DNA of 64,000 nt. Origin: Trichobilharzia szidati. Taxonomy: Eukaryota > Platyhelminthes > Trematoda > Strigeidida > Schistosomatidae. The stretch covers positions 20,594,804 to 20,658,803 of the forward strand of contig OX235277.1 of assembly GCA_944472155.2 (NCBI GenBank). The letters run 5' to 3'. The notes beneath the pieces are model-generated. The model was not told the DNA's origin, did no database searches, and worked only from the letters and a program-made list of their open reading frames with translations. How positions within the stretch are numbered: position 1 is the stretch's first letter; the number at the start of each line of letters is the position of its first letter. Positions 12,836 through 27,800 of the stretch are shown here, piece after piece. A program made the position numbers and the translations under genes.

Positions 12836-15800
12836 GTAAGTTCTGATGTTTTCTGGATTAACTTCTGATTGCATGAACAATTTTTTGTATAAATATTCAT
12901 CTTGATACCTATATCTTTTTGATGAATGAACCCATCGGCGGGAAGAATTCCCCTGTCACTGGTATTTACATGCAAGATTTTCGTATTATCAAAGGTCATA
13001 GTGCAATACAATAACGATTCATTAAAAACACATGAGTAAACTGGCAGAAACACTTAAAAGTGCAGATTACAATAAATGTTATAAATGAAGTGCCAAACTG
13101 GCGTGTTTAAGCATCAACTCTCGCTCAAAGTATAATGATATTTCAAATCCACACAATATATTTCGTCGGAAAATTTAGACAATAATTTGAGTTTGTGTGC
13201 TTTAACATTTCAACCTCATCTAACATTTAAAGGGACAGAAGATCAGTCTCTTTATTCATGGGTGCTCATTAAGGGTTAATCAGTCACAATTTAACTCAAA
13301 TTCCTGTGTCATGGACGATGAAGTGTGGTAAATGTGGAAGGCATTTTGTTGCATATATCGTCAAAAACGATTCTGTCGTCAACTAAAGTTAACTAAGATT
13401 ATTTATGTTTTCATTGTTATCAGTATAATAGTCCCATTAATGTATTGGAAATACAACTTTAAGAAGTATTTGAATAAAGTGGCTTCACAGTATTTCAGTG
13501 CGTTTCGAATTCTTCAGTAACACCATGTTTACTCTCACTATTGTTTCTCGAAGACCCGTTATATGGTTAATATGACTATTGCACATTGACTCATGTACAT
13601 CATACTGTGAGCTATAAGAACACATCGTTATTATAACATCATCATTTGATGGGTACAAATATTTTTTATGAACCTGTTTCAGGAAATAAAGAACAAGGTA
13701 TTTTATGTTCTTCAATTTACACACAGAGTTTTGATTTGGTTGGTGCGAAATTATCTAAAGCTTATTTTTCTGCGGATCATTACTAAGAAACTGCGTGAAT
13801 CGATGTCAGTGTTGCTTATGATTAACTGAAACGGCAATGACTATATTAGGAATGTCCATCATGATCGTTATTGTTTTAGGACACATCAGGTTGAGGAGAT
13901 GAGTATTTGGGCGGTGGTGGGTTGTCATTCAATGCTTTAACTCAACTTTGAGGAATTCCGGACCACTTAGTGTGTAGTTAAACTATAAAATCTGCCAGTA
14001 AGAAATTGTAGCATTCGTGACAATACCAATAAGAAATATATCCTAATGTTATAAATCCCCAGTAGTTCCAATCGTCTTAAAACTAGTCAAATCATTTCTT
14101 ACTATTTTTAGGAACTATGACATTTCATCATCTATTGAAAGAAGTCAAAATATGGTTGTCACATAAGAAGTCCTAGTGCACTTTGTAAGAATTATCCATT
14201 TCTGACATTCCCAGATATATGTTTATACTGTTGTCCTAATGAAGTGAGCAGTCAAACTCGAGAATTACAAACCACTACCTCCTGAATCAGTCTTTTATGT
14301 TTCAAGTAATCATCTTTTACAGTGAGCTCTTTAATAACACCTTTTGTGGCCTCTTTTCAAATCCTGCTACTTGTCGTTCACATTGTGAAAGTGTGGTAGG
14401 AGTTTCTTTCTTTGTGAATCTTCACTTGGGTCTATTTATAAACCTTAATCCAAGTAATATCGATCCGATCCTATGAGTAACTCATATGGAAAAATTAAGA
14501 CCATCAATATAGTCCGTTGTAATAACAGAAAATCATCAGGATGAATGAAAAATTACTTGCAGTTTGTCTTGACGTATCAACAAAAAAATTAGAAGGAAAA
14601 GTCTTTTGACCAAGCATACACGCGCTTTAACTTAACGCGTCCAGTTAATCTTCAATAATGAGTGGCGAATAAATCTGAGATAAAACCGTTAAACTAACAA
14701 GATCTTTCGAAGTCTTATCAGTCAGACGTATTTTTATCGGTGCTGAAACCAATATTGCCTTGTGTATACACCTTGAGTGCACACGCTTCATCCAATCTCC
14801 GAACCAATAAAATGCGCAGAAGTTAGCAAAGTCCTCCATTCTTATAGATTTCATCGAGAGCCTTCCAACTAATAATACATCGTTTCCCTGAATTATCAAG
14901 CCCCAGTTAAGTACTCATATCATCTATAAGAATTTTGATCGAGGCATTAGGAATGTTTTTCATTAATGTTAGCAGCTGTCTAAATAAATCCTATTGAAGT
15001 TTTAGTTTGTAGCGATTTGAATGATTGGTTACCGAATTTCATCATGAGCCAACATTGGTTAAAAAACAATTGGAAAACATCGGAGTACTGGACAGCTGTT
15101 TCGCCATAGTTTGAGACTCTCCATCACTACGCATCCACAAGGTTTGGAACCCAGGACCTTCTGTTTACAATGCAAGCCAATTCGTAGACCATTTAGCCAA
15201 TTCCCTTAATGACTATAGGGGACAGCTGACAAAGTAGTTAAATATTTCGAAGGCCCAAATCAATTCGGAATATTTCCATAGGTTCCTAGCTCTTTTTAGC
15301 GACACTAACAGCCCTCTTATGCATATATATATAATGCTAAAAGTCCACACCGTCTTCAGTGTGTTTGCTTCCATGGAAAGAAGTATTATCGGTATGACTG
15401 GCGTCCTAAAAGATTTTAGTTTCCCAAAACATAAAGTCTCTCCAAACTGAAAGAAAAATTGGTTTGATCGTTATAATTTCCTCGTGCTGTGAATTTTCTG
15501 TAAATGATAGGTTGTCGTTTTGGCAATCCTGACGCCCTCTCTGGCTGGAATTTATACTGACTACCGAAGTGGATGAAGGTTATTAACAACAGTAGTTATG
15601 TTGATATTACCACGTGAATGTATTGAAATACGTCCAAGTGATAATTCCAGGATATTAGGTGCATTCCGACTGCACAGAAATCGCTATTTTGCTTTGCTCA
15701 CTGCAAGCAAACGCCTAGTACATCAGTGATATCCCACCAATGCAAGACATCTTCGCCGATCGTCTGACGTCGAATAATTGTGTAGTGAGATTTATTATTG

Positions 15801-18800
15801 GAAGTGGTTTCGAAAAGAGTGTCATCATGGTCGTTTTAGAAATGTAAAATATTTTTCAAGTAAAATATAACTGGACCAACTGATGCTTCATCAAATAAGG
15901 CAAGACAAATTCATTCTACTGAAACTGTTCCTAATTTTCGTCTGAGGCAGTGTCATTTCAGCTATGAAAATGATCTACTTATCCTAAATGAGGAGAGATA
16001 GTTCACCAATTTCAAAATCTAGAAGTATTTAACATATAACATTCATTCTCAATGATTACGGAAATATAAATCCCAGACTTCCCTCAAGCCATTATACGCA
16101 GTGAAAAAAAGAAACATTTCTGACCATTTCTCGCTAAGAAATTTTTTTCATTCCTCATGTTTTTTATATATCTTCATCGTAATTGCTGATTTTATCCTGG
16201 TGACAGTATAAGGGAAGTGTCTGCATGGTGGGTTAAACATTAGTCAATAATGCCTAAAGAACTTCGTAGTTCCACAAGATATTCTGTCTCATTTCCATAA
16301 ACAAAATTGAGTGACATTCAGATTGCGTCTTCACAGTTTGAGGGGGTGTTATTAAATACAGTTACCTACATAGTCTAGTGTGAAAGAAAACAGTGATAGC
16401 GAGGTGTAGCTCCACAAAATACAAACATGAAGAATTCACTTTATTTCAAATGTTCTTTATTTTCTTCCGAAATAATATAATTAAAGTAATCACAATGATC
16501 TTTTTATACTAGATGAGAAGAGTAAGTCCAGTAGTTTGAATATCTAAGAGGTATGTTAATGTATTTCATACTTTCATAATCATTTTGGAAATGGGACTCC
16601 TAGTCTATCCTGAACACATTATTTGAGAAGATAAGTAAACACACAATTATTTACAACTGTATATTCTATTTTTGAGGTTTTATTCACCTTAATCAACACA
16701 TCATCGAATTTCTCCTTATCAACAGAATAGGAGACTTACTAGTTTGGTGTTTTTTCATCAGTAGATAATGGACATAGAGCATGATAGTTTTGACAGATAT
16801 TCTGTTCCTTTGTCGTAATCAGAAGTAAAGCCATTCAGGTGGTGTCTTCTTAGTTTACATCAATCACATTAAGTGAAGCTGCCTACATTACATTGTGTGG
16901 AGAAAAATAGCTAGGGATCCTTTAAATGCAGCAACTTAGATAAGTGCAGTATTAAATTTTGAATAAAATTACGAAGCAGTCTGCATATTAATTGATCGAC
17001 CACGACATATATTCGGAGAATTCTGTCTGCTACCATAGTAGCAGTATAGCCTGTAGCGAAATCACTTGTATTGTACCATAACTAATGTAAGGTCAAGGAG
17101 AATTGATCAAAATGAATGAGCACAACGTTAACTAAATATATGACGGAACCGCCTGTAGATGCTGAAGGTGTTTAAAGTTTAATGTTAACGAAGACGCATC
17201 TGACGAAGTGAGTAGGCCATTTAAGGCTTCTGTTTCCCGCTGATTGCACACACTCACTTTGTCGAAGTTAGTAGGTCAGCCACACAAAGCCGATTACTAC
17301 CAAACTTTATTCTCAGAATGTTCCAAATATTTTATTCTAGGTAAATAAGGCGCCCATGAGAATAAACTTGAACTCAACCGCTCCTTTTATTGGTGTTTTA
17401 ATATCTCTTCCCAACTATCATTTAGTGCTCTGTTTGTTGTATATATTCGAGATATTTTTGCATTGGTTGATATATTGTTGAGCTTCTCATGATCGAAAAC
17501 GTTAACACTTATTCTGTATTTATTTAAACCACGTGTTAGTATTTGGACTTGCGGAATTATATGTTTGCGTGTATACTACACTGTTATCAATATAAGGATG
17601 GTTTTAATTGTTTCACGTTCCATTTTAGCCCAATACATTTCTTAAGCAAAAGGAGATAATAGTGGGACAATCTGCTACTCAGGATGAGACGCTCGTTTAT
17701 ATAATCTGGGTAACGGTGAGTGTATAGGTAGAATGTGCATATTATTAGCGATAGAGGGGGAAATATTTACCATCAACTTGTGACTAGATAATTTAATAAT
17801 AATAGGTTAGAAAACCGAGACCACAATGTACACCTAGATCACAGCATAATATTGATAATACAGTTAGCAACACAAATAAAATAAAATATGACAAGATAGT
17901 ATTTACAGTTGTCCAGTGTTACCAGGAGAGATAACTATTTTGAGTTGGTGGCAAAGGCCAAGGTGCACACGGAAACTCAGCAGATAAACATCATCACGAC
18001 TGCTTCCTAATGCCTCAAACCCTTCAGTCAGTAAGGTTTATATTAAATCACTTTTCATGCCAAAAAAGCAAATGCATTACAGTCTGAATGACCTGGCTAG
18101 ATTATTGACATTTCAGTAAACCATTCAGAGAGTTCCCTCTCATTCCATTGTCTCTGACAGAGTCCTGGCATTTCTGTGCAATTTCATTTCCTTGGCAACC
18201 TAGATAGCCTACTAAGCTTTGTACATTGTACGGAAAATTCCATGTCATCATGCTTAGTTTTGTTTTCATCAAAAGAAGACATATCCGCTGATTGCTTCCT
18301 AAATGTTTCCAGCAGCCCATTTCATTCCGTTCCCATGATCAAGGCAAAAAAATAATTTCGCTGTTTATATTCTGTATTTGCCATTAAGTTTCTTTTGTTA
18401 TTCACCTGATTTTCTGAGGTAGATTTGATTTTTTCACGCCCTAGCCTCTTCTCAGAATTAAGTCTTTACTAACATTAGTTAATACGGGTAACACCAACTG
18501 GTTTCATAATATTGAAATATGTATCAGTTATTGTTTGAAGACATTAGCTCATTTTCCTATACACAGAACTGATTATTCGGTGTCTTACACCTGTGTTTTA
18601 ACCGTAGTGTCAGTGTCTGAGATACTCTCACCGAGAAGTGATTTTATTGTCAGTTTATATCAGTGGAATTGGTATTAAAAACAGCATCAACATAGTCCTT
18701 AGTTAATGTTAACCAGTTTTCAGGTAAAATTAATCACTGAGCATAGCTACCTAATACAACCAAAAAAATTCATTTTAGGAAACATGCTCCCAGTTTTCAA

Positions 18801-21800
18801 TCAAAATTGAAAAACTTGAGTTGATGTGCATATGTCATCATTTCTCACACGTAATGGAAAAGTGGCTCTTAGTCTTGCCTTGAAGCATATTCTGCAGACA
18901 AAGATGCATATTTATCAACATTATTCGTTGACAGATATTTAACTTTACAACCAAAGATAACACAATGCCCATGAGTTTTTGGGGTGGCATTTTCACACAG
19001 TCAAAACTCTTTCTTCATAAGAAAACAATAATTAGTTGAAAACAAAGGTTCTCAACATACATATGTTTTCCATTATGGGCTTAGTATTTCTGTGCTCAAG
19101 AGTATACTGACATGATATATGTAACCATGTTTCACAAATTGAAATCCGGCGTCCAGTGTCTATGTTTATAGATTAATCGTTCTGTGATGTATTTTGTTTG
19201 CATCAATGAAGAAAATATAAATGCAGCTTATTCACAGAGGTTAGATATTGGGCTGATGATGACAGATATGCTGTCGGTCAGCGTTTGAAAGGCCATTTTC
19301 TCGAAATCGTTTTGTGTATGTTAAGTACACACCCACTGACGGTCAGTAAATCGAATCAATCTTCAAGGAAACTCATATTTGATATCAATGAAATGGACTG
19401 TTTCAATGGTAAAGTTTGATAACCTGTCACTTCTGCTCATAAGTAGAATTTTGACGATATGCATGATCAAGGAGAGAATGGAACACTTCAGTACCTAAAC
19501 TCCCTCGGAGTACGTTTATTCGATAGGACAACAAGTGATGGTGTACAGAATGAAAAACTACGTTGTATTTTATATCAAAACGTTAGTGTTTTGCAGAATC
19601 GCCGTCTGACGCTTTTTCTGACACTTCATTTGTGAAACTTCATGCATTTATTCCCCTTGATGAATTTAAATAAAGCAAGAACAACAGTGGTTTGTGCAGA
19701 ATAATATGGTACCATCATTTACTTCGTCGGCTTCTCATCAGCTGCTTACAGCCTAAATAAATTGTGAGGTTTACGTACAGAAAAGTTTTAACTTTGTTCT
19801 TGCTTTATTTAAACTTCATTTGTGACAAAAGTTCTAGTTATTCATTGAAGACTTAGGCAATGTAGTAAAATGAATAGACTTTCATGGTGAATTCAGTGGA
19901 GTTTAATGTTTTCAACAGGAAGGGAATATAAATTTTCGATGACTTCCAATCAAGTATCACTCTTGTGACATTTGTTGTTAAATGACAACAGACTATGCAA
20001 TTTGAAATGATCATAATAATTTGCTTTATTCCAAAGAGTACTTGTGTCGGGTTGTGAAATTTCAGCATCTGGTACAATATTGCATCTAATTTTATCGAAT
20101 AACATTATTAACAGTTATAAAGATAACATTACTGGATTGTTAAATGTGGTTCTTACAAGGAGTGAATGGCTCATAATTTCATTCGTACATCCGAATGTAC
20201 ATATTTCGTACATCCAAGAAACACTGAATCATATGTTCAGTCACTTTATCAGAATCTTTTAGCACTGATGACATTTCTACTAAAGATTCGAAGTAATATT
20301 AAGAATCATATTTGAGTTGCTCATGGATAACTCATGTGCCATCACAAAGTCGAAATTCATATTCATTTTTAGGTCTGGATGAGTAATACTTCCAAAAGTT
20401 GAAATGTTCAAAAATGTATATGATGATGTCACAGTGTCTGTCTATTGAGATATATTTACATAGACTCAATATTTCCACTATGGGGATACTGATGAATAAT
20501 ATCTGTATTCGATGATCATATCAACAATACAACAATAACAATAATCGCTTCATTCTGAACAGTGTTCGTATGCTGTACAGAATTTTCATCGGAAATTATT
20601 GAGTAATGGTTTATTTTCTTTCATGGTTTCTATCATCTTCAAGCGAGATAGCATAGGTAAAACCATAAATTTAAGAAGAAAATTATGACGTATTCTGTAG
20701 ATCTATGAAGCCACCGAAATTATTATTTTAAGATTGGATACTAGTGATTTCGTACATGCACTTTTATTTTCATACTGACAAATTTTAGTGTGTGAAGGTG
20801 AGCATGACAAACAGTTCTGAATTTACAATTTAATCATATACTGATTTTCAAATGTTGGTCTCAGCATGAATCTATACGATCCACGGATAAGTCAGCTTTA
20901 AGAAGCCACAGATATATATTCATGCTGTTCCACCAGAATCGAGGACTTGTTCGTGAAATGGTCTTCTGTCTAAAGTTTCAATGAAACCATTTCCTAAACT
21001 GTGATGTTGTCACTTTGTGGTGTATCCATTCAAGAGAATTTCGTAATTCAGCCTATCGTGCATACCTGTTGCCTATATTCAGCTTTTCACACTGAAATTA
21101 TACACAAGACAGAATGAAGATAAATACGCCCAAACCATGTCACAGATAACTACCACAACTACGCCAAAGTAAAAGTCACATAAATTCAGCAGCATGAGTT
21201 AGAGGATGCCCCTCCCTTGATGTATAAAGCGTAATGTAACTCAATGAGATATTTTGTGTTTACGCAGAAGCAGTAGGTAAGTTGAAATGGAAACAGCAAT
21301 TTCTTTTCACAGTTTCAATAAACATGGTCATTCCAACCATGATTACGCAGACATTATGTTGTTGGGATAAGAAATCCTTAATTTACTGTGAGAAATCAGA
21401 GTTATGCTTTTACCAGTATCATAATCGATTCATGTATCATAGAAGATAATATCTTTAATGTATCCTCTTAACATCCTTTAAACGGCACTTTTCAATTTCT
21501 AATTCATTTATGAATTCATCAATGGATCAAAACTCATTCGGATTTCTTTATAATAAGCAAATCACCGGATAGTTAATAGTCTGTGGAATGATCAAACATA
21601 TCTTCAGCAACAAAGAAGATTTGTGGCCTAATCGGATGACCTTTTTGGTTTCACTGCCTTCTGCGCTTTCATATCATATCAGTTCGATGGGTAGATAGTT
21701 ATTGTTGATTTCATTTATTAAATCGGTGCAAGTAATCCAAATGATCAATTAGAATATATGTTCAGTTACGTATAATATATAAGAAACACAGGATCAGTCT

Positions 21801-24800
21801 TAACCACAGTAATACATTGTACATGAAACAATGAAATATTATGTGCAAACCTCAAATGTTGAGGTGCCTGTGGCTTAAGTATATGAAATACACAGTTACT
21901 TTGCGTCAATATGGGAAAACAAAATAAACAACTTTCGACAGAGAATGTTACAGAGTCGATCGCAAGTGAAATAGTAGTAGTATAACTAAGCAAAGACTTA
22001 ACACAGATTTTATTCACATATGGACATGAATATTAGCTGCTGAGTGGAAATTCAGTAGAAATTAAGAAACTCAGATGAAATCGTGGATGTTTGTGAAAAT
22101 TTATTTTATCGTCAAGTATTCAAAAGAAATGAGAACGGCATTAATGTTCACAGCAAAATTTTGATGATCTCCAATCTGCCACTTTGGATATAATCTTCAA
22201 CACAAAGAATATTCGTCACATGTGATAATGCATCATTGGCGATGCGACTAATCTCAATTCTGTACAACTAGTTACTCATACCAATCAACTCATTAGTCAA
22301 GTGTTACTTGAGAGTATTCCCCTCATAAATGTTGTCATTTATTAGGAACACCCAACTTCACCTTACACATGGTTTTGAATGAGGACTATGAATAAATTCA
22401 AATTTCTCTTTCATGATATTTATAATAACGGTCTTATTTTTAGAGAAAGCATGTAAGGAGGATTGTGGAATAAGAACTTCAATTCAAATTCCATCCATTA
22501 ACACACTGAAATGTTTTATTATATGAAAAATATTCTTCTCTACTTATTTGTTCTCGAATGTTGCTGAAAATTTAGTTACCCTTTCAAGGTACCCTCCGCA
22601 ACTTAAACAGAGTTAGACACATTTAAATGTGCCGTAAAATTCCAAATGATGTGAACGGCACTGTGTAAAACTACTGATTACCCTAAAATTGAGAGTGGAT
22701 CAGATATTTTGCAAAAACAGAACATTGTTTCCAGAACCAGTACAGTTCCAAGTAAATTAGGCCATATCCGTAGTCTTCACTTTGATGACTGAACTTTTTG
22801 ATCGGAACAGAAATGAAACTAAGAAGTTCCATTAATCATATCTTATGAAATTCATAGTACAAGAATAATTGTAACTTTGAAAATTAATAGATATAAATTT
22901 TCGATATAGAAAAAAGCCACATTTGCAGTATAGAATTATATCATTCTATTTCACATGTTCTCATCATAGGTTCTGATGGTTCTAAAAGGTTCTTTAGAAC
23001 CTATTCTAGCCGACATTGTTTTCGGTTATCTCGAACAGACGTGACTAAGTGACACCATCAATGAAACCACACACTATCGTCGGTATATCGACGATATGTT
23101 TGTCGTTTGTAACGACATGAGTGAGATATCCGTATTATTTGACTGCCTTAATGAGATTCATCCAAATACTTTGTTCACCATGGAATATGAACACAACGAC
23201 GAGTCCATTTTCCCTGACCTAAAGAAAAAAAGAAGAAAAAAAAGATGGAACGTTTGAAACATCCATCTACAGAAAAGAAACCTGGACTGGACGATACCTT
23301 CACTACAAAAGCGTCTGCATGATAATCTGTACGCGGAGATTAATAAGGACATTACACAACACAGCCAGGAAGCTTTGTTCGCCAAACAATTTGAAGGGAG
23401 AATTAGGTTTCATTGCGAAATGCTTAGGAGAAAATGGATATCAAAAGGGATTTCCACAAAAGTATAGCAGAGAAAAGGTGAGAAATAAAAACTCCCAGTT
23501 GTAGAAAAGAAGAATGTGTTTACTTATCTCCTATTCAAAGAGAATGTATTGCCACAAAAGACTGACAAAAGAATGAAAGGTGCAGCTAAATTCATATCAT
23601 TATACATCCCTATTTCTTCTATAAGCCAGTCAAAACTGGATAAATACCCTGCTGATATCATCTCCAACTGGGTTTACGCAATTACGTGCACTAGCGGGAG
23701 CAAGGACATTGAAAGGAGAGAAAGAATAGCTTCTATCTGGTTTTCTGAGCATATTCCATGAAACCTGTGCCTGAAATGAAGCAGATATTCCCAGAGTACA
23801 ATTACCAGACATAATTTTGATAATGGTCATTTCGTAGGCATTCCTAAGTTCTTCAAAATATTGAACAGACAAAGGACGGCAAATTTACGACGATTTGCCG
23901 AAGCGATCACAGTCGAACGATTCAAACCAGACTTATGCATACGGAAATAGGGTGTGATTATTATCTCACTCCCTTGGTAGCTGAATTTTGATTTTGATTA
24001 CAGTAATTAGTCATCTAGTTTGGTGATCTTAACTCCTTGAGCAAATCTCAATCTTTTAAACTGTCATGGATTTTGAATTGGTGGATGATGACTAGCAGTG
24101 GAATCCAGGAAGCGCATTTTGTCCTATCTGGGACTCGTCATCTGGATGTACCTGCATTCTCCAGTGGGTGTTGATGTTCCAACCGAGTTTCGAACCCATT
24201 GTCTGCAGTTCCAAACGTCAATGGGTTATCCACTAGAGCACTCAGGCCACGGTAGCCATGAGAGGTTTTGTTTATCGAGTTGTTATGTGAACCTACAAGC
24301 TAACACTCTTTGTAAATTTCTTCTGTTTTCTGTCTTACCCCTCCCTCGTCTTTTCTATTTTGAAAACGTATAAACTGATGATGAAATCTTAAACTGACAA
24401 TTGTATTGCTTACACCGAAATCTATCAAGGGAACCAAATGTATGACATATAGAAATTTCAATGCAATCCATGGTAATCATGTACAGTAAGCTGAATGTTG
24501 GCATAAGTATAATCTGAAAGAAGCATAGGTGTCAATGAAATCAATATTTCAAAGACAATTAGACTAACTGTTACACGAATAAATGATCCAACGTTTGAAC
24601 AGAATTCTGAGCGGATAGTGAATGATAGCTTGACATAATGAAAATTTCATGATATCGTTTCATTTTCCACAGAAACAAATCACAAACCTGCATCAATTGG
24701 GATGTGTCTATCACCAAGTGCTGTGAAATTTATCAGAAAATATAATCTTGCTGAGAAATACGTTTAAAACATGTCGACGTATACACTTGGTTGTCCTCAC

Positions 24801-27800
24801 AACTTTAGCGAGATATAGTGAGACGCGTTTCCCTTCATCTTTTTGTTCCATTGAAATAATTTAAAGATACTCATTTAATAAATAAAGGTTATTAATACAA
24901 TCATCAATACCTCAAGTATTTTAATCAATATTTTCGAAACTTTTTTGAATTAATACACACTTTGTTGGTGACTGCAGTACCTTTTCATAGATATCATTCC
25001 TCTATTGCCGTATTAACAATGGAAGCTTTAGTGAGATCTCTTGTATTCTCCTTTGAAACCACTTTTATTATTCTACGGTAATTTTGAACAGATTAACCGA
25101 AGTTAACTCGAGATGGTCTGCTGAGTCTTTCAAATTTTAAACTTTGTTTCATGAGTTATATATTCGGTGCAGTCTTGCTGACGATAATTTTATAGAAAAC
25201 CAGTTCTTAATTGTTACTCGTAACGAAGTTATTAAATAATATATTGATAGCTATCAGAGAAGGACTTTTATCTATTCAGAGGTATTTTAGGCCTCAGCTC
25301 ATGAAGTGGAAAAATAAAAATCCAAGATATTTGATTGAACTCAGAGTCAGTCTTATTCGTTATGGAATTCAAATTATTGTTTGCATAAATTTTGGGTTTG
25401 AATCGGAAGACGGTATGTTCATTGCATTTTAATATCGTGTATACAGTACACATTTATTATATCACACGTGTTCGCCATTACGAAATGAACGGCTTTCAGC
25501 CTTATGGAATACTGTTTTAAAATATTTTTTGTACGAAATAATGAAAAGTTGGAAGTTGTATTAAATGAATTCGCCTTCTCGATTTCATCTGCGTTATATA
25601 TGTCATCAGGAAATATGTGAAACATTGCACTATTTTCTCGAATGGTCGTTACTTTATCAGTGTTAATGTCTCTATATGATAATATGATCACAGACTCCTT
25701 ATGTGTTGCAGCTATTCGAATGTTATATAGATGTCAAAGAATCTCTTCAAGGTTTCTGCCTGAACCATGCTGACGATAACTGTCTAAATACAACTTCTTG
25801 ATGAATATCCCTGTCGAAATGAGAACAGTGGGAGCGCCAGTTCGGAAGTCTCACGAATTTCAATTCATAAATTCTTGTAGGTAAACATTTACTGCCTTCT
25901 TGACGCTGATTACAGGCTAAAAATAAACACGTCTCACCTCCCTTAATTTTTATTACTGCTGTAATAGCTGACCTGAGGGGTATGTGTTCATAGTCTAATT
26001 TTTATTTGTCTGTTTGTATTTTAACATGAATGTTTCATTTCGCATCCAATGTATTTTTGAGTATTTGGGTTCCGCAATCGAAAAAATAGTATATCAGAAG
26101 CAGTTATGTGAGCTGAATTCTGAGTGTGACAGTTTCATGTTCTCTCGAACTATTCCAGCGTATAATGTTATTCGTTCGTCCTCTCACTTTGTCGTTTCAG
26201 CATTCTGGTTCCCACGAGTAGCTGAAGGGTTACGGTTGTTGAAGATATCCATCTGCAAATGAAGCACTTCTCTAGGAACAAAGAATTGGTTTCCTCTGTT
26301 CCATGGTTACAAACAGTATATTTGTGATATAGCTTTGAGATTTTAGCGCTGAGTTATCGGCATTTCTTTCCGCCTGTGCTGAAATGATGTGATTTTTACT
26401 TTCAATTTACATTTGCCTTACATATCAAACATGCCTGTTTACGACAAGCAGCCCTGGTTTGAATCTTCGAATCACCAATTCTCCACTCATTCTCAGATAT
26501 CTTGATGTCACTTCCACTCAGTGGTCACGTCAGATGACTCGAAAGCAATTGGTTATCATCAGTTCAAAGTTTGTTGCGTCTTCGAATGTTAGACACTTAC
26601 CCGTTACCTGTTCACTGGACAGTTTTAGCTGTGAACACATGCAGTGTGGCGAATCTGCTTGATTCATCGCGAGAAGGTGAAGTGACATGCATGCCAGCTA
26701 AAACGTTTCAAACCAGAGGATGTAGTTCGTTGACTGGCAGATATTTTGTTTTACTGAGACATTTTGAAATCTTATTTCCGAATTTCGTTCTTCTGAGCTT
26801 GTTGTGCATTTAGACCATTAGAAGCTTCGATGCATATCTCCTGGTTTCTCCAGCAAAGTGAATTGATGAGAAACCACCTTTCGGCTAAACGCTACAGATC
26901 GGGAAATAATTGAATTATCCTTTCCATGTGAGTAGAACTCCTCTGTGAGTTGTCGCTCAATTTTACTGGTGAAGTGTCAGTGAAATCAGACTCTGAGTAT
27001 GGTTCTGCCTTTTGAGTGAAGTTGACATTTGACCGAGAGTTACTGAGAGTTCGCAGTGGATGTAGGCAATTGCTTGTTTTTGGCGAGATACTTTGTTCAA
27101 GGCTTGCTGTGCACTAGTTACGCTACACCACCGATTCACCTAAATATGGTATTCTGTAATGTGAAGTAACCATTGAATGTATAATCTATGAAAATCTAGT
27201 TGCGTATCAAATCAGTACGCAAGCGTGAGTTTTGTGGGACTTGGTGGAATGAAATCGAATGCATATATGTCTTCAGTGAGGGGGTGAATGACGTCTAGCT
27301 TGAACACTCCTCCACACAAACGCAATAGCATTCCTGAATAAATGGGTAGAACCAAATGGATTTTCTGAGGTTTGAGTCGATAATTTCTCTTTTACTGTTT
27401 CGAATTTCTCTACCACGCACATAGTGGCTCAATGATACAGTGAATTCCTTCATGTTCCATATTGAACAGAGTGCGATTTGTTTCTGATGCAGTTTAGGTA
27501 AGCCATATCTGAACGAGATTTCGGAAGCAAATCGAGTACTTGAATACGCTGGCAGTCGTTTCACATGTTGAACTGTGAACTTCAAATAAGACCCATATGA
27601 CAGTCTGACGCATGTTTGTTTTTCTTCCCTTTTTAGATTATTGTGAGTTAACATATCTGCGATTGTGGTGACCAATGTATGTGTGATTAATATGACATGA
27701 CATTATTACGTTTGCCAACGGCCAAAGAGAAATTTCAAATTGTTGACCAATACCTCCTGTTTCGCCGGTAAATTGGAACTGAGGTCTCCCTGATATATGA

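Larger units (their letters stand above)
13698..20788 (+). other. introns between early micro-exons
   Basis: AT-rich intron sequence with one strong micro-exon (16513), repeat F (15.0 kb), the 19.7-kb inverted repeat, and a 72-codon - strand open stretch at 18102-18320 of unknown nature in GC-richer sequence (possible old element). Weak exon candidates, such as 19492-19509, are listed under rejected items. Confidence 0.4.
19840..22500 (+). repeat. segmental duplication, copy A (carries three micro-exons)
   Basis: This block is recognisably similar to 29220-31060, in the same order and orientation. Shared words include AAGAAACACTRAATCATAT (20217 / 29430), the stretch around RTATAAAG-TATAATGTAAC (21222 / 30166), and ATCAAAACTCAT (21526 / 30495). 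Divergence is high with many indels, so the duplication is old. Three micro-exons sit at equivalent places in both copies: 20789, 21268 and 22444 match 29743, 30216 and 31027. This is how MEG exons are thought to multiply. Confidence 0.7.

Noticed and set aside
13879..13888. 10-nt cassette after TTGTTTTAG with donor GTTGAG
   Set aside because: Not a multiple of three and the donor is poor.
14216..14244. 29-nt cassette between CATTCCCAG and GTGAGC
   Set aside because: Length is not a multiple of three, so it would break the phase-1 chain.
17683..17715. 33-nt cassette with CTACTCAG acceptor and GTGAGT donor
   Set aside because: In phase 1 it begins with an in-frame TGA; only other phases are open, which does not fit the series.
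19492..19509. 18-nt cassette (V-P-K-L-P-R) with donor GTACGT
   Set aside because: Open in phase 1, but the acceptor is purine-rich and the donor atypical; no duplicate in copy B.
19732..19743. Candidate cassette near 19.75 kb: CTGCTTACAG, 12 nt, GTGAGG
   Set aside because: Phase 1 gives an immediate TAA. The coordinates are approximate to within about 20 nt.
24453..24485. 33-nt cassette with donor GTAAGC
   Set aside because: Open in phase 1, but the acceptor has almost no pyrimidine tract.
27295..27675. Longest open stretch in the window (126 codons, - strand)
   Set aside because: No recognisable domain, no repeat elsewhere, and no plausible neighbours. A frame of this length can occur by chance in 64 kb read in six frames.
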